Shown here: piece after piece, positions 1-5,763 of the stretch
Layout of the letters: each line of letters begins with the position of its first letter
How positions within the stretch are numbered: the stretch's first letter is position 1
DNA from: Thermoleophilaceae bacterium
Lineage (GTDB): Bacteria; Actinomycetota; Thermoleophilia; Solirubrobacterales; Thermoleophilaceae
Assembly (NCBI GenBank): GCA_013812485.1
Contig: JACCTJ010000204.1
Span: forward strand, 1 to 6,027
DNA length: 6,027 nt
Direction: 5' to 3'
Program-made: the position numbers and the translations under genes
Notes under the pieces: model-generated
Databases searched by the model: none
Seen by the model: only the letters and a program-made list of their open reading frames with translations
Told to the model about the DNA's origin: nothing

Positions 1-218
1 GCCACCGGCGAGGCCTGTGCCTCTCGGTCGGGCGCCGTCGGCGAGCCCCGCGGATCGGCTGCGGCGCGCGCCGGCCCAGGGCGGTCCGGCGCCCGCCCCG
101 CCCATTCCCGCAGCCGCCGCAGATCGCGGGCCTGGGAGAAGTAGAGCGCGCTCAGCACCGCGAGGCCCACCACCGCCGCGAACCCCGCGTAAGACCCGAT
201 CTGCTGGATCACCTCCAC
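1..218 (-). CDS. N-terminal part of a single-pass membrane protein (possible LytR C-terminal-domain protein), cut by left edge
   Basis: Read leftward from GTG at 218-216, the frame stays open to the window edge (72 codons). The product starts VEVIQQIGSYAGF. A hydrophobic helix at about residues 7-28 follows, then a basic stretch (QARDLRRLREWAGRAPD, about 29-45), then an Ala/Pro/Arg-rich tail that looks disordered. This matches a single-pass anchor with a flexible linker. From memory, proteins of this N-terminal type in Thermoleophilia carry a LytR C-terminal domain further on, but that domain is outside the window, so the family name is inference. The gene lies 11 nt after the dehydratase stop on the same strand, which suggests co-transcription. 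TAAGGT at 232-227 sits 8 nt before the GTG and could also drive a leaderless transcript, while the AAGG inside it could act as a weak ribosome binding site. A second in-frame GTG lies at 212-210. Confidence 0.6.
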   Translation of the reverse strand, partial: MEVIQQIGSYAGFAAVVGLAVLSALYFSQARDLRRLREWAGRAPDRPGPARAAADPRGSPTAPDREAQASPV

Positions 219-226
219 GACCGGGT

Positions 227-232
227 ACCTTA
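227..232 (-). promoter_or_regulatory. Candidate -10 box TAAGGT, 8 nt before a GTG start
   Basis: Read on the minus strand, TAAGGT (232-227) fits the TANNNT form of actinobacterial -10 elements. It lies exactly 8 nt before GTG 218-216, the same spacing as the two boxes in the divergent gap near 4275. Its first three bases are the TAA stop of the upstream dehydratase gene. It could give the membrane-protein gene its own leaderless transcript inside the operon. The AAGG within it can also be read as a short Shine-Dalgarno sequence, so the site is ambiguous. No -35 element is evident. Confidence 0.35.
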
Positions 233-2191
233 ACCGGGCAGGAGGCCTTCACCCGCGGCGGCGGACGAGCCCGCGGACACGTCGGCGCCGCGACCGTCCA
301 CGACCGGCGGCCCCTCGCCCTCCGCGCGGGCGCCGGCGAGCTCCCCGCGCTCGCGCGCGAGCGTCGACACGGCCTCGGGGAGCGCCGCCGCGTCGCCTCC
401 GTAGACCACGCTCTCGACCCGTGCGAACGCCTCCTCGACCCAGAGCCGGTCGAGCGGAGGGCGCTCGGCCGCGAGGATCTTGTCCGCCGCGGTCGGGAGC
501 GGATTCTCGTCGACGTTGAAGAGCTCCTCGTGGAGCTTCTCGCCCGGCCGGCGGCCGACGATCTCGACGGCGATGTCGGCGTCGGGCTCGCGCCCCGAGA
601 GCCGGATCATGTTGCGAGCGAGGTCGACGATCCTCACCGGCTCGCCCATCTCGAGGACGAAGACCTCGCCTCCGCGCCCCAGGTCGCCCGAGCGGATGAT
701 GAGCTGGACGGCCTCGGGGATGGTCATGAAGTAGCGGGTCATCTCCGCTTCGGTCACGGTCACAGGGCCGCCAGCCGCGATCTGGCGACGGAAGATCGGC
801 ACTACCGAGCCTGACGACCCGAGCACGTTGCCGAAGCGCACGGTGGCGAAGCGCGTACCCGAGAAGCGGTGCTGGGCCGCCTCGACCGCCCACTCGGCGA
901 GGGCCTTCGAGGCGCCCATCACCGTCTCGGGACTGACCGCCTTGTCGGTCGACACGAGCACGAAACGCTCGACGAGCGACTCTCCCGCAGCGGCGGCCAC
1001 GATGCGCGTGGCCACGGCGTTGTTGCGAACCGCCTCGACGGGGTTCTCCTCCATCAGCCCCACGTGCTTGTAGGCGGCGGCGTGGAAGACCACCGCCGGC
1101 CGATGCTCGGCGAAGACCTCGCGCATGCGCGTGGCGTCGCGGCAGTCGGCGAGCACCGATGTCGCGCGGTCGAAGTGGCGCTCCTCGCCGAGCTGGCGGC
1201 GGATCTCGAACAGGGCTCCCTCGGCGTTCTCGACGAGCACGAGCCGCTTCGGGCCGACGCGCGCGATCTGGCGACACAGCTCGGCGCCGATCGAGCCGCC
1301 GGCGCCGGTGACGAGCACGACCCTATCGGCCAGGTAGGCGCCGACGCGCTCGATCTCGGCTCGCACCGGCTCGCGCCCGAGCACGTCCTCGACGCGCACG
1401 TCGCGGACCTGACGCATGAGGTCCATCCCGCCCGAGAGCAGCTCGAACACAGTCGGCAGCGTGCGCACGGGAATGGCCCGCGCTCGACAGGCGGTGACGA
1501 CCTTCTGGCGCAGGACGCCGGGCGCAGACGGTATGGCGATGATCACCTCGTGCGGCTCGGCATCGTCGAGGACGCGGGCGAGCTCGTCAGTCGTCCCCAG
1601 CACCTTGAGGCCGGCCACGCGCATCCTGCGCTTGCGCGGATCGTCGTCGACGAACCCGATCGGCTCGGTCCGCAGCTGCGGGTTGCGCCGCAGCTCGAAG
1701 GCGACCGACTGGCCTCCGCCGCCGGCGCCGACGATCAGGACCTCGCGGGCGTCCCGCCGCGCGAGCGTGAGGCGCGGGCGGCGCTCGACGAGGCCGCGCA
1801 CGAGCAGTCGCGCTCCCGCCACGCCGGCGAGCGTGAGCAGGAAGTCGAGCGCAACGACCCCGCGCGGAGGATCGTTGTCGCCCGGAGACAGCAGGAACAG
1901 GACGACGACGAGCAGCAGGCTCGCCACGACCACGGCGCGCGCCATCGCCTCGAAGTCGCGTCCGTCCGCGAAGCGCCAAAGCTTGTGGTAGAGCCTGAAC
2001 AGGGCGAAGACGACGACCTTGCCGACGACGACGAACGGCAGCGTCGCGGTCAGCAGCTCCGCGTAGCGCTCGGGGATGCCGGCGTCGAAGCGCAGCACGA
2101 AGGCCAGGTAGTAGGCCGCCGCGACGAGCAGGGCGTCGGTGGTGACCTGGCCGACGCGGCGAGCGTGGAGTGAGGAGGCGAGGCGCGACAT
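230..2191 (-). CDS. Membrane-anchored nucleoside-diphosphate-sugar 4,6-dehydratase (FlaA1/CapD/WbpM/PglF type)
   Basis: 653 aa, the usual size for the long, membrane-bound branch of this family. Four predicted transmembrane helices lie at about residues 17-34, 49-67, 84-101 and 111-131. A first Rossmann-like domain follows (VLIVGAGGGG, 151-160), then the catalytic extended-SDR domain with NAD(P)-binding TGAGGSIG at 295-302. The active site shows STDKAV (414-419) and M425-GAS-K429, the Met-x-x-x-Lys that replaces Tyr-x-x-x-Lys in WbpM/PglF enzymes. RFGNVLGSSGSV (452-463) and GRRPGEKLHEEL (546-557) are also family signatures. Such enzymes convert UDP-GlcNAc (or a similar NDP-sugar) to the 4-keto-6-deoxy sugar at the inner membrane face. 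The exact substrate and C5 stereochemistry cannot be read here. Residues from about 611 form a low-complexity Ala/Gly/Glu tail. ATG at 2191 lies 16 nt after the DUF354 stop and has only a weak G-rich upstream site. Confidence 0.93.
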   Translation of the reverse strand: MSRLASSLHARRVGQVTTDALLVAAAYYLAFVLRFDAGIPERYAELLTATLPFVVVGKVVVFALFRLYHKLWRFADGRDFEAMARAVVVASLLLVVVLFLLSPGDNDPPRGVVALDFLLTLAGVAGARLLVRGLVERRPRLTLARRDAREVLIVGAGGGGQSVAFELRRNPQLRTEPIGFVDDDPRKRRMRVAGLKVLGTTDELARVLDDAEPHEVIIAIPSAPGVLRQKVVTACRARAIPVRTLPTVFELLSGGMDLMRQVRDVRVEDVLGREPVRAEIERVGAYLADRVVLVTGAGGSIGAELCRQIARVGPKRLVLVENAEGALFEIRRQLGEERHFDRATSVLADCRDATRMREVFAEHRPAVVFHAAAYKHVGLMEENPVEAVRNNAVATRIVAAAAGESLVERFVLVSTDKAVSPETVMGASKALAEWAVEAAQHRFSGTRFATVRFGNVLGSSGSVVPIFRRQIAAGGPVTVTEAEMTRYFMTIPEAVQLIIRSGDLGRGGEVFVLEMGEPVRIVDLARNMIRLSGREPDADIAVEIVGRRPGEKLHEELFNVDENPLPTAADKILAAERPPLDRLWVEEAFARVESVVYGGDAAALPEAVSTLARERGELAGARAEGEGPPVVDGRGADVSAGSSAAAGEGLLPG

Positions 2192-2204
2192 CGCGAACCC
2201 GCCC

Positions 2205-2210
2205 AGTCTA
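2205..2210 (-). promoter_or_regulatory. Weak -10-like TAGACT before the dehydratase gene
   Basis: On the minus strand TAGACT (2210-2205) begins with the TAG stop of the DUF354 gene and lies 13 nt before the dehydratase ATG. It fits TANNNT and could give a transcript with a leader of about 6 nt. A stop codon beginning TA followed by NNT arises by chance about one time in four, and the spacing differs from the 8-nt pattern elsewhere in the window, so this is only a weak candidate for an internal promoter. Confidence 0.15.
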
Positions 2211-3197
2211 GGCCGATAACAACATGTTCACCAGGACGCAGGGATCCCGGCGGATCCGCGACTGGACGGCGGGCGCGCGGCGCTCGAGAACGATCTGCTC
2301 CGCCGCCTCGAGGCGGCGCAGACGGCCCTCCGCCACGAGCCGCTCGTCGACCGCGCCGAGGCGCCCTGCGAAGGTGGTGAAGACCGGCGTGCCGAGCGCC
2401 ACGGCCTCGCGGTTCATCGTCCCCCCGGCCGAGACCATCAGGTCCGCGTGCGCGACGAGGCTCTGGGCGTCGATCGCGCGCTCGGGGACGATCAGGCCGT
2501 CGCGCGCGGCGAGCTGCGCCCGCTGCTCGGGCGTGCGCGGCAGGACCACGGTCTGCGTCCCGCGCAGGCGCTCGAGAACCTGCGCGAAGAGCGGGCTCTC
2601 GAAGCGGTGGTAGAGCGAGACCTCGGGCGGCGTGCGCACGACCGCCAGCGGCTCGGCCGGATCGATGCCGAGCTCGTCGAGCACGGCGCGGTCGGGCTCG
2701 AAGTCGGCCAGGTAGTACTCCTCCTTGAGCCCGGCGTAGCGGCGCAGCTTGCGAGGGCTTGCCCCGTAGGGCGCGAGCCGCTCCGGCGGGATCGCGTCGG
2801 GGACGACCACCGCTCGCGCCAGGCGGCAGTTCACCGTGTGCTGGACCCTCGCCCACTCGTAGTCGAAGGCCGTGGCGCTCGGGACGCGCAGGAGGGCGGC
2901 CGCGACGGTCACGTCGTTGGAGCCGTGGCCCAGCGCGCGGTCGAAGCGCCGGCGGCGCGCCCAGCGCGCAAGCGCGAGCGCGCGCTGGGCGAGGCCGAGA
3001 GCCTTGCTCGTCCGCCGCTCGCCGCGGTGGCGGCCGATGGGCGTATGGTCGATCCCGAAGCGCTCGCACAGCTCGAGGGTCTGGGCGAAGTCGCGGGCGG
3101 TGACCTCGACCTCATGCCCCTGTGCCCGCATGCGCTCGATCAGGGGCCGCATGACGAGCACGTGCGGGCTGTTGGTCAGGTCGATCCAGACGCGCAC
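2208..3197 (-). CDS. DUF354-family GT-B-like protein (possible glycosyltransferase or epimerase-like sugar enzyme)
   Basis: 329 aa, about the normal length for DUF354. The N-terminus MRVWIDLTNSPHVL and the following GHEVEVTARDFAQT (27-40) are the family's hallmark. The fold expected is two Rossmann-like halves, as in MurG-type glycosyltransferases and UDP-GlcNAc 2-epimerases. The C-terminal half has the glycine-rich stretch SAGGTMNREAVALGTP (256-271), which resembles the nucleotide-sugar site of those enzymes. No signal peptide or membrane helix is seen, so it is probably cytosolic or peripheral to the membrane. No DUF354 reaction is known to me well enough to name. From the neighbours, transfer or modification of the amino sugar made by the flanking genes is a reasonable inference. 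GTG at 3197 is chosen because AGGAGG lies 10 nt upstream and because the hallmark starts there. The gene overlaps the aminotransferase end by 22 nt, which suggests translational coupling. Confidence 0.85.
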   Translation of the reverse strand: MRVWIDLTNSPHVLVMRPLIERMRAQGHEVEVTARDFAQTLELCERFGIDHTPIGRHRGERRTSKALGLAQRALALARWARRRRFDRALGHGSNDVTVAAALLRVPSATAFDYEWARVQHTVNCRLARAVVVPDAIPPERLAPYGASPRKLRRYAGLKEEYYLADFEPDRAVLDELGIDPAEPLAVVRTPPEVSLYHRFESPLFAQVLERLRGTQTVVLPRTPEQRAQLAARDGLIVPERAIDAQSLVAHADLMVSAGGTMNREAVALGTPVFTTFAGRLGAVDERLVAEGRLRRLEAAEQIVLERRAPAVQSRIRRDPCVLVNMLLSA

Positions 3198-4264
3198 GCG
3201 GCGACCACCTCCTCGACCTCGCCGGCGCTCAGCTCGGGGCCCATCGGCAGGGCGAGGTTGGTGGCGGCGGCCTCGTCGGTTCCGGGGAGGTTCGGGGGTC
3301 CGTCCGCGGAAAGGTAAGGGGCCATCGCGGGCTGACGATGCACGGGCACGCGGTAGTAGGAGCGCGCCTCGATCCCGTGCTCGGCGAGGCGGGAGGCGAG
3401 CTCGTCCGGGCGGGGATGGCGAACGACGTACAGGTGGTAGACGTGCTCGGCGGCCGGCGTGGGCTCGGGCAGGGCCGCGTGCTCGCCCAGGCCGTGGGCG
3501 GCGTAGGCGTCGGCGACCGCGCGGCGGCGCTCATTCCAACCCTCGAGCTCGGGCAGGAGGACGCGCAGCGCGGCGGCCTGGAGCGCGTCGAGGCGCGAGT
3601 TGTAGCCGACCGCCGTGTAGGTCTGCTTGTCGTGCGAGCCGTGGGAGCGCAGCAGGCGCGCGCGCTCGGCCACCTCGTCGTCGTCGGTCACGACCGCCCC
3701 GCCGTCGCCGAGCCCACCGAGGTTCTTCGACGGAAAGAAGGACAGAGCCGCGGCATCGCCGAGCGTGCCGGCGTGGCGGGCCCCGAGCGTTGCGCCGGTG
3801 GCCTGAGCGGCGTCCTCGAGGATCGGCACGCCGAGACCGCGCAGATCCTCGACCGGCGCGACGTTCCCGAACAGGTGGACCGGCACGATCGCGCGCGTGC
3901 GCGGCGTGAACGCGCGCTCGACGGTCTCCGCGGTGACGCAGAACGTCCCCGGATCGATGTCGCAGAAGACGGGCCGCGCGCCGATCGCCGCCGCGGCCTC
4001 GGCGGTGGCGTAGAAGGTGAAAGACGGCACGACGACCTCGTCGCCGGGTCCGACGCCGAGCGCCCGCAGCCCGATGGCCAGCGCGTCCGTGCCGTTGGCG
4101 ACCCCGACGCAGTGGCGCGCGCCGAGACGGGCGGCGAGCTCGCCCTCGAAGGCCTCGACCTCGGGACCGAGGATGTAGCGGCCCGAGGCGGCGACCTCCG
4201 CCAGCCGCTCGGTGATGCGCGGCATGTGCTCCGCGAGCGAGGTGGCGAACAGCGGGACCCCCAC
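3176..4264 (-). CDS. PLP-dependent sugar aminotransferase, DegT/DnrJ/EryC1/StrS family
   Basis: 362 aa, normal for the family, with a fold-type I aspartate-aminotransferase layout. Cofactor-site features visible: NGTDAL (57-62), which contacts the PLP phosphate; SFTFYATA (81-88); ILEDAAQA (148-155), with D151 for the pyridine nitrogen and Q154; and SFFPSKNLGGLGDGG (175-189), with K180 as the Schiff-base lysine. GYNSRLDALQAA (220-231) is also typical. These enzymes use glutamate to aminate a keto-sugar nucleotide in the cytosol, which fits the 4-keto-6-deoxy product of the dehydratase two genes downstream. The lysine context resembles WbpE/FdtB-like members more than PglE-like 4-aminotransferases, so 3- or 4-amination is open. 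It is first in the minus-strand operon. GTG at 4264 gives the usual N-terminus ending in PLF and has no Shine-Dalgarno sequence, but a TANNNT box lies 8 nt upstream, consistent with a leaderless mRNA. Confidence 0.92.
   Translation of the reverse strand: MGVPLFATSLAEHMPRITERLAEVAASGRYILGPEVEAFEGELAARLGARHCVGVANGTDALAIGLRALGVGPGDEVVVPSFTFYATAEAAAAIGARPVFCDIDPGTFCVTAETVERAFTPRTRAIVPVHLFGNVAPVEDLRGLGVPILEDAAQATGATLGARHAGTLGDAAALSFFPSKNLGGLGDGGAVVTDDDEVAERARLLRSHGSHDKQTYTAVGYNSRLDALQAAALRVLLPELEGWNERRRAVADAYAAHGLGEHAALPEPTPAAEHVYHLYVVRHPRPDELASRLAEHGIEARSYYRVPVHRQPAMAPYLSADGPPNLPGTDEAAATNLALPMGPELSAGEVEEVVAACASGST
3209..3214 (-). promoter_or_regulatory. Shine-Dalgarno AGGAGG for the DUF354 gene
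   Basis: Minus-strand AGGAGG lies inside the last codons of the aminotransferase gene, 10-11 nt before GTG 3197. It is the only clear strong ribosome binding site in the window. It supports the GTG start and the 22-nt overlap as real, so the downstream gene is translated from the same mRNA. Confidence 0.6.
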
Positions 4265-4265
4265 G

Positions 4266-4284
4266 GGCGGCTACCCTAGCCGCC
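4266..4284. promoter_or_regulatory. Perfect 8-3-8 palindrome filling the divergent gap; candidate symmetric bidirectional promoter
   Basis: GGCGGCTA (4266-4273), CCC, TAGCCGCC (4277-4284) is a perfect inverted repeat in the 21-bp gap between the divergent GTG starts at 4264 (minus) and 4286 (plus). It creates TACCCT on the plus strand (4272-4277) and TAGGGT on the minus strand (4278-4273). Both fit TANNNT, and both end exactly 8 nt before their GTG. Neither start has a Shine-Dalgarno sequence, and I see no -35 hexamer on either side. The simplest reading is two overlapping -10 elements giving two leaderless mRNAs that cannot both be initiated at once. A dimeric regulator could also bind the palindrome. 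Confidence 0.6.
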
Positions 4285-4285
4285 G

Positions 4286-4945
4286 GTGTACCTGATCCTC
4301 GCCTCGATCACGGACCCGATCGTCAACTTCGCCGTCGGGGTCGTCGGCGACCTCGGCCTCGTCGGAGTCTTCGTGCTGATGGTGCTCGAGAGCGCCTGCA
4401 TTCCGATCCCCAGCGAGGCCACGATGCTGTTCGCCGGCTTCAACGTGGCCGAGGGCGAGTACTCGCTGGTCCTGGCCGTCGCGGTCGCCTCGGTGGCGAA
4501 CCTCGTCGGGTCGTGGATCGCCTACGGGGTCGGCCGGGCCGGGCGGGTCGACCTGATCGAGAAGCACGGCCGCAAGCTGGGCATCTCGCCCAAGCACCTG
4601 GAGACCGCCGATCGCTGGTTCCAGCGCCACGGCGACGCCACCGTGTTCTTCACGCGACTGCTCCCGATCATTCGCACCTTCATCTCGCTGCCCGCCGGGG
4701 TGGCGCGGATGCCGTTCTGGCGCTTCAGCCTGCTCACGCTCGCGGGCTGCATCCCGTGGATGCTGATGCTCACCTACATCGGGGTGAAGGTCGGCGAGCG
4801 CTGGCGTCAGTGGCAGGGGTACCTCCATTACGTCGACTACGTCGTGGCGGCGCTGATCGTCCTCACGGCGATCTACCTGGTCGTGCGGTGGTGGCGCGGG
4901 CGCGGAGGCGACGAGCCGTCAGGCGCCGAGGCGCAGCGCGCATAG
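4286..4945 (+). CDS. DedA-family membrane protein (possible undecaprenyl-phosphate translocase)
   Basis: 219 aa, a typical DedA length. Hydrophobic segments lie at about residues 12-34, 58-80, 145-168 and 182-201, with re-entrant-type regions between them. Family signatures are clear: ESACIPIPSE (35-44), with the acidic residues E35 and E44; GSWIAYGVGR (75-84); and FFTRLLPIIRTFISLPAG (121-138) followed by MPFWRF, with the conserved arginines R124 and R130. Some DedA proteins (UptA of Gram-positives) are established as flippases returning undecaprenyl phosphate to the inner leaflet. Applying that here is inference, strengthened by the overlapping downstream UppP gene. The C-terminus is a short charged tail. 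GTG at 4286 has no ribosome binding site but lies 8 nt after the TACCCT box, consistent with leaderless translation. The gene faces away from the sugar operon. Confidence 0.88.
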   Translation: MYLILASITDPIVNFAVGVVGDLGLVGVFVLMVLESACIPIPSEATMLFAGFNVAEGEYSLVLAVAVASVANLVGSWIAYGVGRAGRVDLIEKHGRKLGISPKHLETADRWFQRHGDATVFFTRLLPIIRTFISLPAGVARMPFWRFSLLTLAGCIPWMLMLTYIGVKVGERWRQWQGYLHYVDYVVAALIVLTAIYLVVRWWRGRGGDEPSGAEAQRA

Positions 4946-5757
4946 CGGCTCAGCGGGGCGCGAGCGCGCTGCCGCTCTCCCAGGCGCTCGCGCTCGGGGC
5001 GATGCAGGGGCCGGCGGAGCTTCTGCCGGTGTCGAGCTCGGGTCACCTGGTGCTCGTGCCGGAGCTTCTGGGCTGGAGCTACGCGCGACTCGATCCCGAG
5101 CTGCGCAAGGCGTTCGAGGTCGCAGTGCACGCGGGGACGGCGGTGGCGCTGTTGTTCGCCCTGCGAGGGGAGGTTGCCGAGGCGGTGGGCGATCTCGACG
5201 CGGGCCGCCTGCTCGGCACCGCGCTCGCGTTTGCGCCACCCGCCGCGGCGGGGCTCCTGTTCGAGGACGCGATCGAGCGGCGCGCCGGGACGCCACGACG
5301 CGTGGCCGTCGCTCAGGTGGTCGCCGGGCTGGCGCTCGCGGCGGCGGATCGTCGTCCGGCTGAGCGCCCTTACGCGGCGGCCGGGGCGGTCGACCACCTG
5401 TGGCTGGGCGTGGCCCAGGCGGCCGCGCTCGCGCCCGGGGTCTCGCGCAACGGCGCGACGTTGACCGTGGCGCGTCTACGCCGGCTCGACCGGCCGGCGG
5501 CGAGCCGGCTCTCGCGCCACGCGGCCCTGCCCGTGATCACGGGCGCGGCCGTGCTCAAGTCGGTGCGATTGGCGCGACGCGGGCTCCCGCCGGGCCTGGC
5601 GGCGTCGTTCGCGCTCGGCGCGGTCGCAGCGGCGGTATCGACGCTCGCCGCGCGGCCGCTGCTCGAGTCGATCCAGTCGGCGCGCTCCTACGCACCGCTG
5701 GGCGCCTATCGGGTTGTCTTCGGTGCGGTTGCGTTCACCGCTCTCAGCCGCCGGTAG
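4888..5757 (+). CDS. uppP: Undecaprenyl-diphosphatase, UppP/BacA type (start unresolved)
   Basis: UppP removes a phosphate from undecaprenyl diphosphate, at or near the outer membrane face, to regenerate the C55-P carrier for peptidoglycan and other glycans. The first active-site motif is GAMQGPAELLPVSSSGHL (from 4996), matching the family's QGxTEFLPxSSSGHL. The second is PGVSRNG (5434-5454), matching PGxSRSG with an unusual Asn. Several Ala/Leu-rich membrane helices follow, as expected. Family alignment puts the true N-terminus near 4969-4972, giving about 262 aa, the normal size. No ATG, GTG or TTG exists there. GTG 4888, used here, or GTG 4891 adds about 27 mostly Arg/Ala residues and overlaps dedA by 58 nt. 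ATG 5002 deletes part of the first helix. ATA 4942, inside an ATAG overlap with the dedA stop and 10 nt after GAGG, and CTG 4969 are non-standard options. Coupled translation with dedA is likely. Confidence 0.85.
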   Translation: MVARARRRRAVRRRGAARIAAQRGASALPLSQALALGAMQGPAELLPVSSSGHLVLVPELLGWSYARLDPELRKAFEVAVHAGTAVALLFALRGEVAEAVGDLDAGRLLGTALAFAPPAAAGLLFEDAIERRAGTPRRVAVAQVVAGLALAAADRRPAERPYAAAGAVDHLWLGVAQAAALAPGVSRNGATLTVARLRRLDRPAASRLSRHAALPVITGAAVLKSVRLARRGLPPGLAASFALGAVAAAVSTLAARPLLESIQSARSYAPLGAYRVVFGAVAFTALSRR

Positions 5758-5763
5758 TGTCGA

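Noticed and set aside
219..238. CCGGGTA/TAACCGG imperfect inverted repeat near the dehydratase stop as a terminator
   Set aside because: It has a mismatch, a 3-nt loop and no U-tract, and the next gene starts 11 nt on. The TANNNT reading explains it better.
17..814. 265-codon plus-strand open frame at the left edge
   Set aside because: Pro/Arg/Ala-rich, and opposite both the membrane-protein fragment and the dehydratase C-terminus. No family features.
869..2173. 434-codon plus-strand open frame antisense to the dehydratase gene
   Set aside because: Its product is rich in Arg, His, Glu, Asp and Ala with no recognisable fold, and it lies fully opposite a gene with complete family signatures. 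High GC removes stop codons from antisense frames.
2448..3317. 289-codon plus-strand open frame opposite the DUF354 gene
   Set aside because: Shadow of the DUF354 gene: no motif, low-complexity basic/acidic composition, no ribosome site or plausible start context.
3338..4279. 313-codon plus-strand open frame opposite the aminotransferase gene
   Set aside because: Antisense shadow. It would also run through the divergent promoter palindrome and ends just before the dedA start.
4271..4828. 185-codon minus-strand open frame opposite dedA
   Set aside because: Composition is an Asp/His/Arg/Glu-rich shadow of membrane-protein codons. DedA on the plus strand has clear signatures.
4513..4887. Upstream extension of the uppP frame inside dedA, giving an apparent 414-aa protein
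   Set aside because: The extension is Arg-rich out-of-frame reading of dedA with no homology signal. UppP signatures begin only at 4996.
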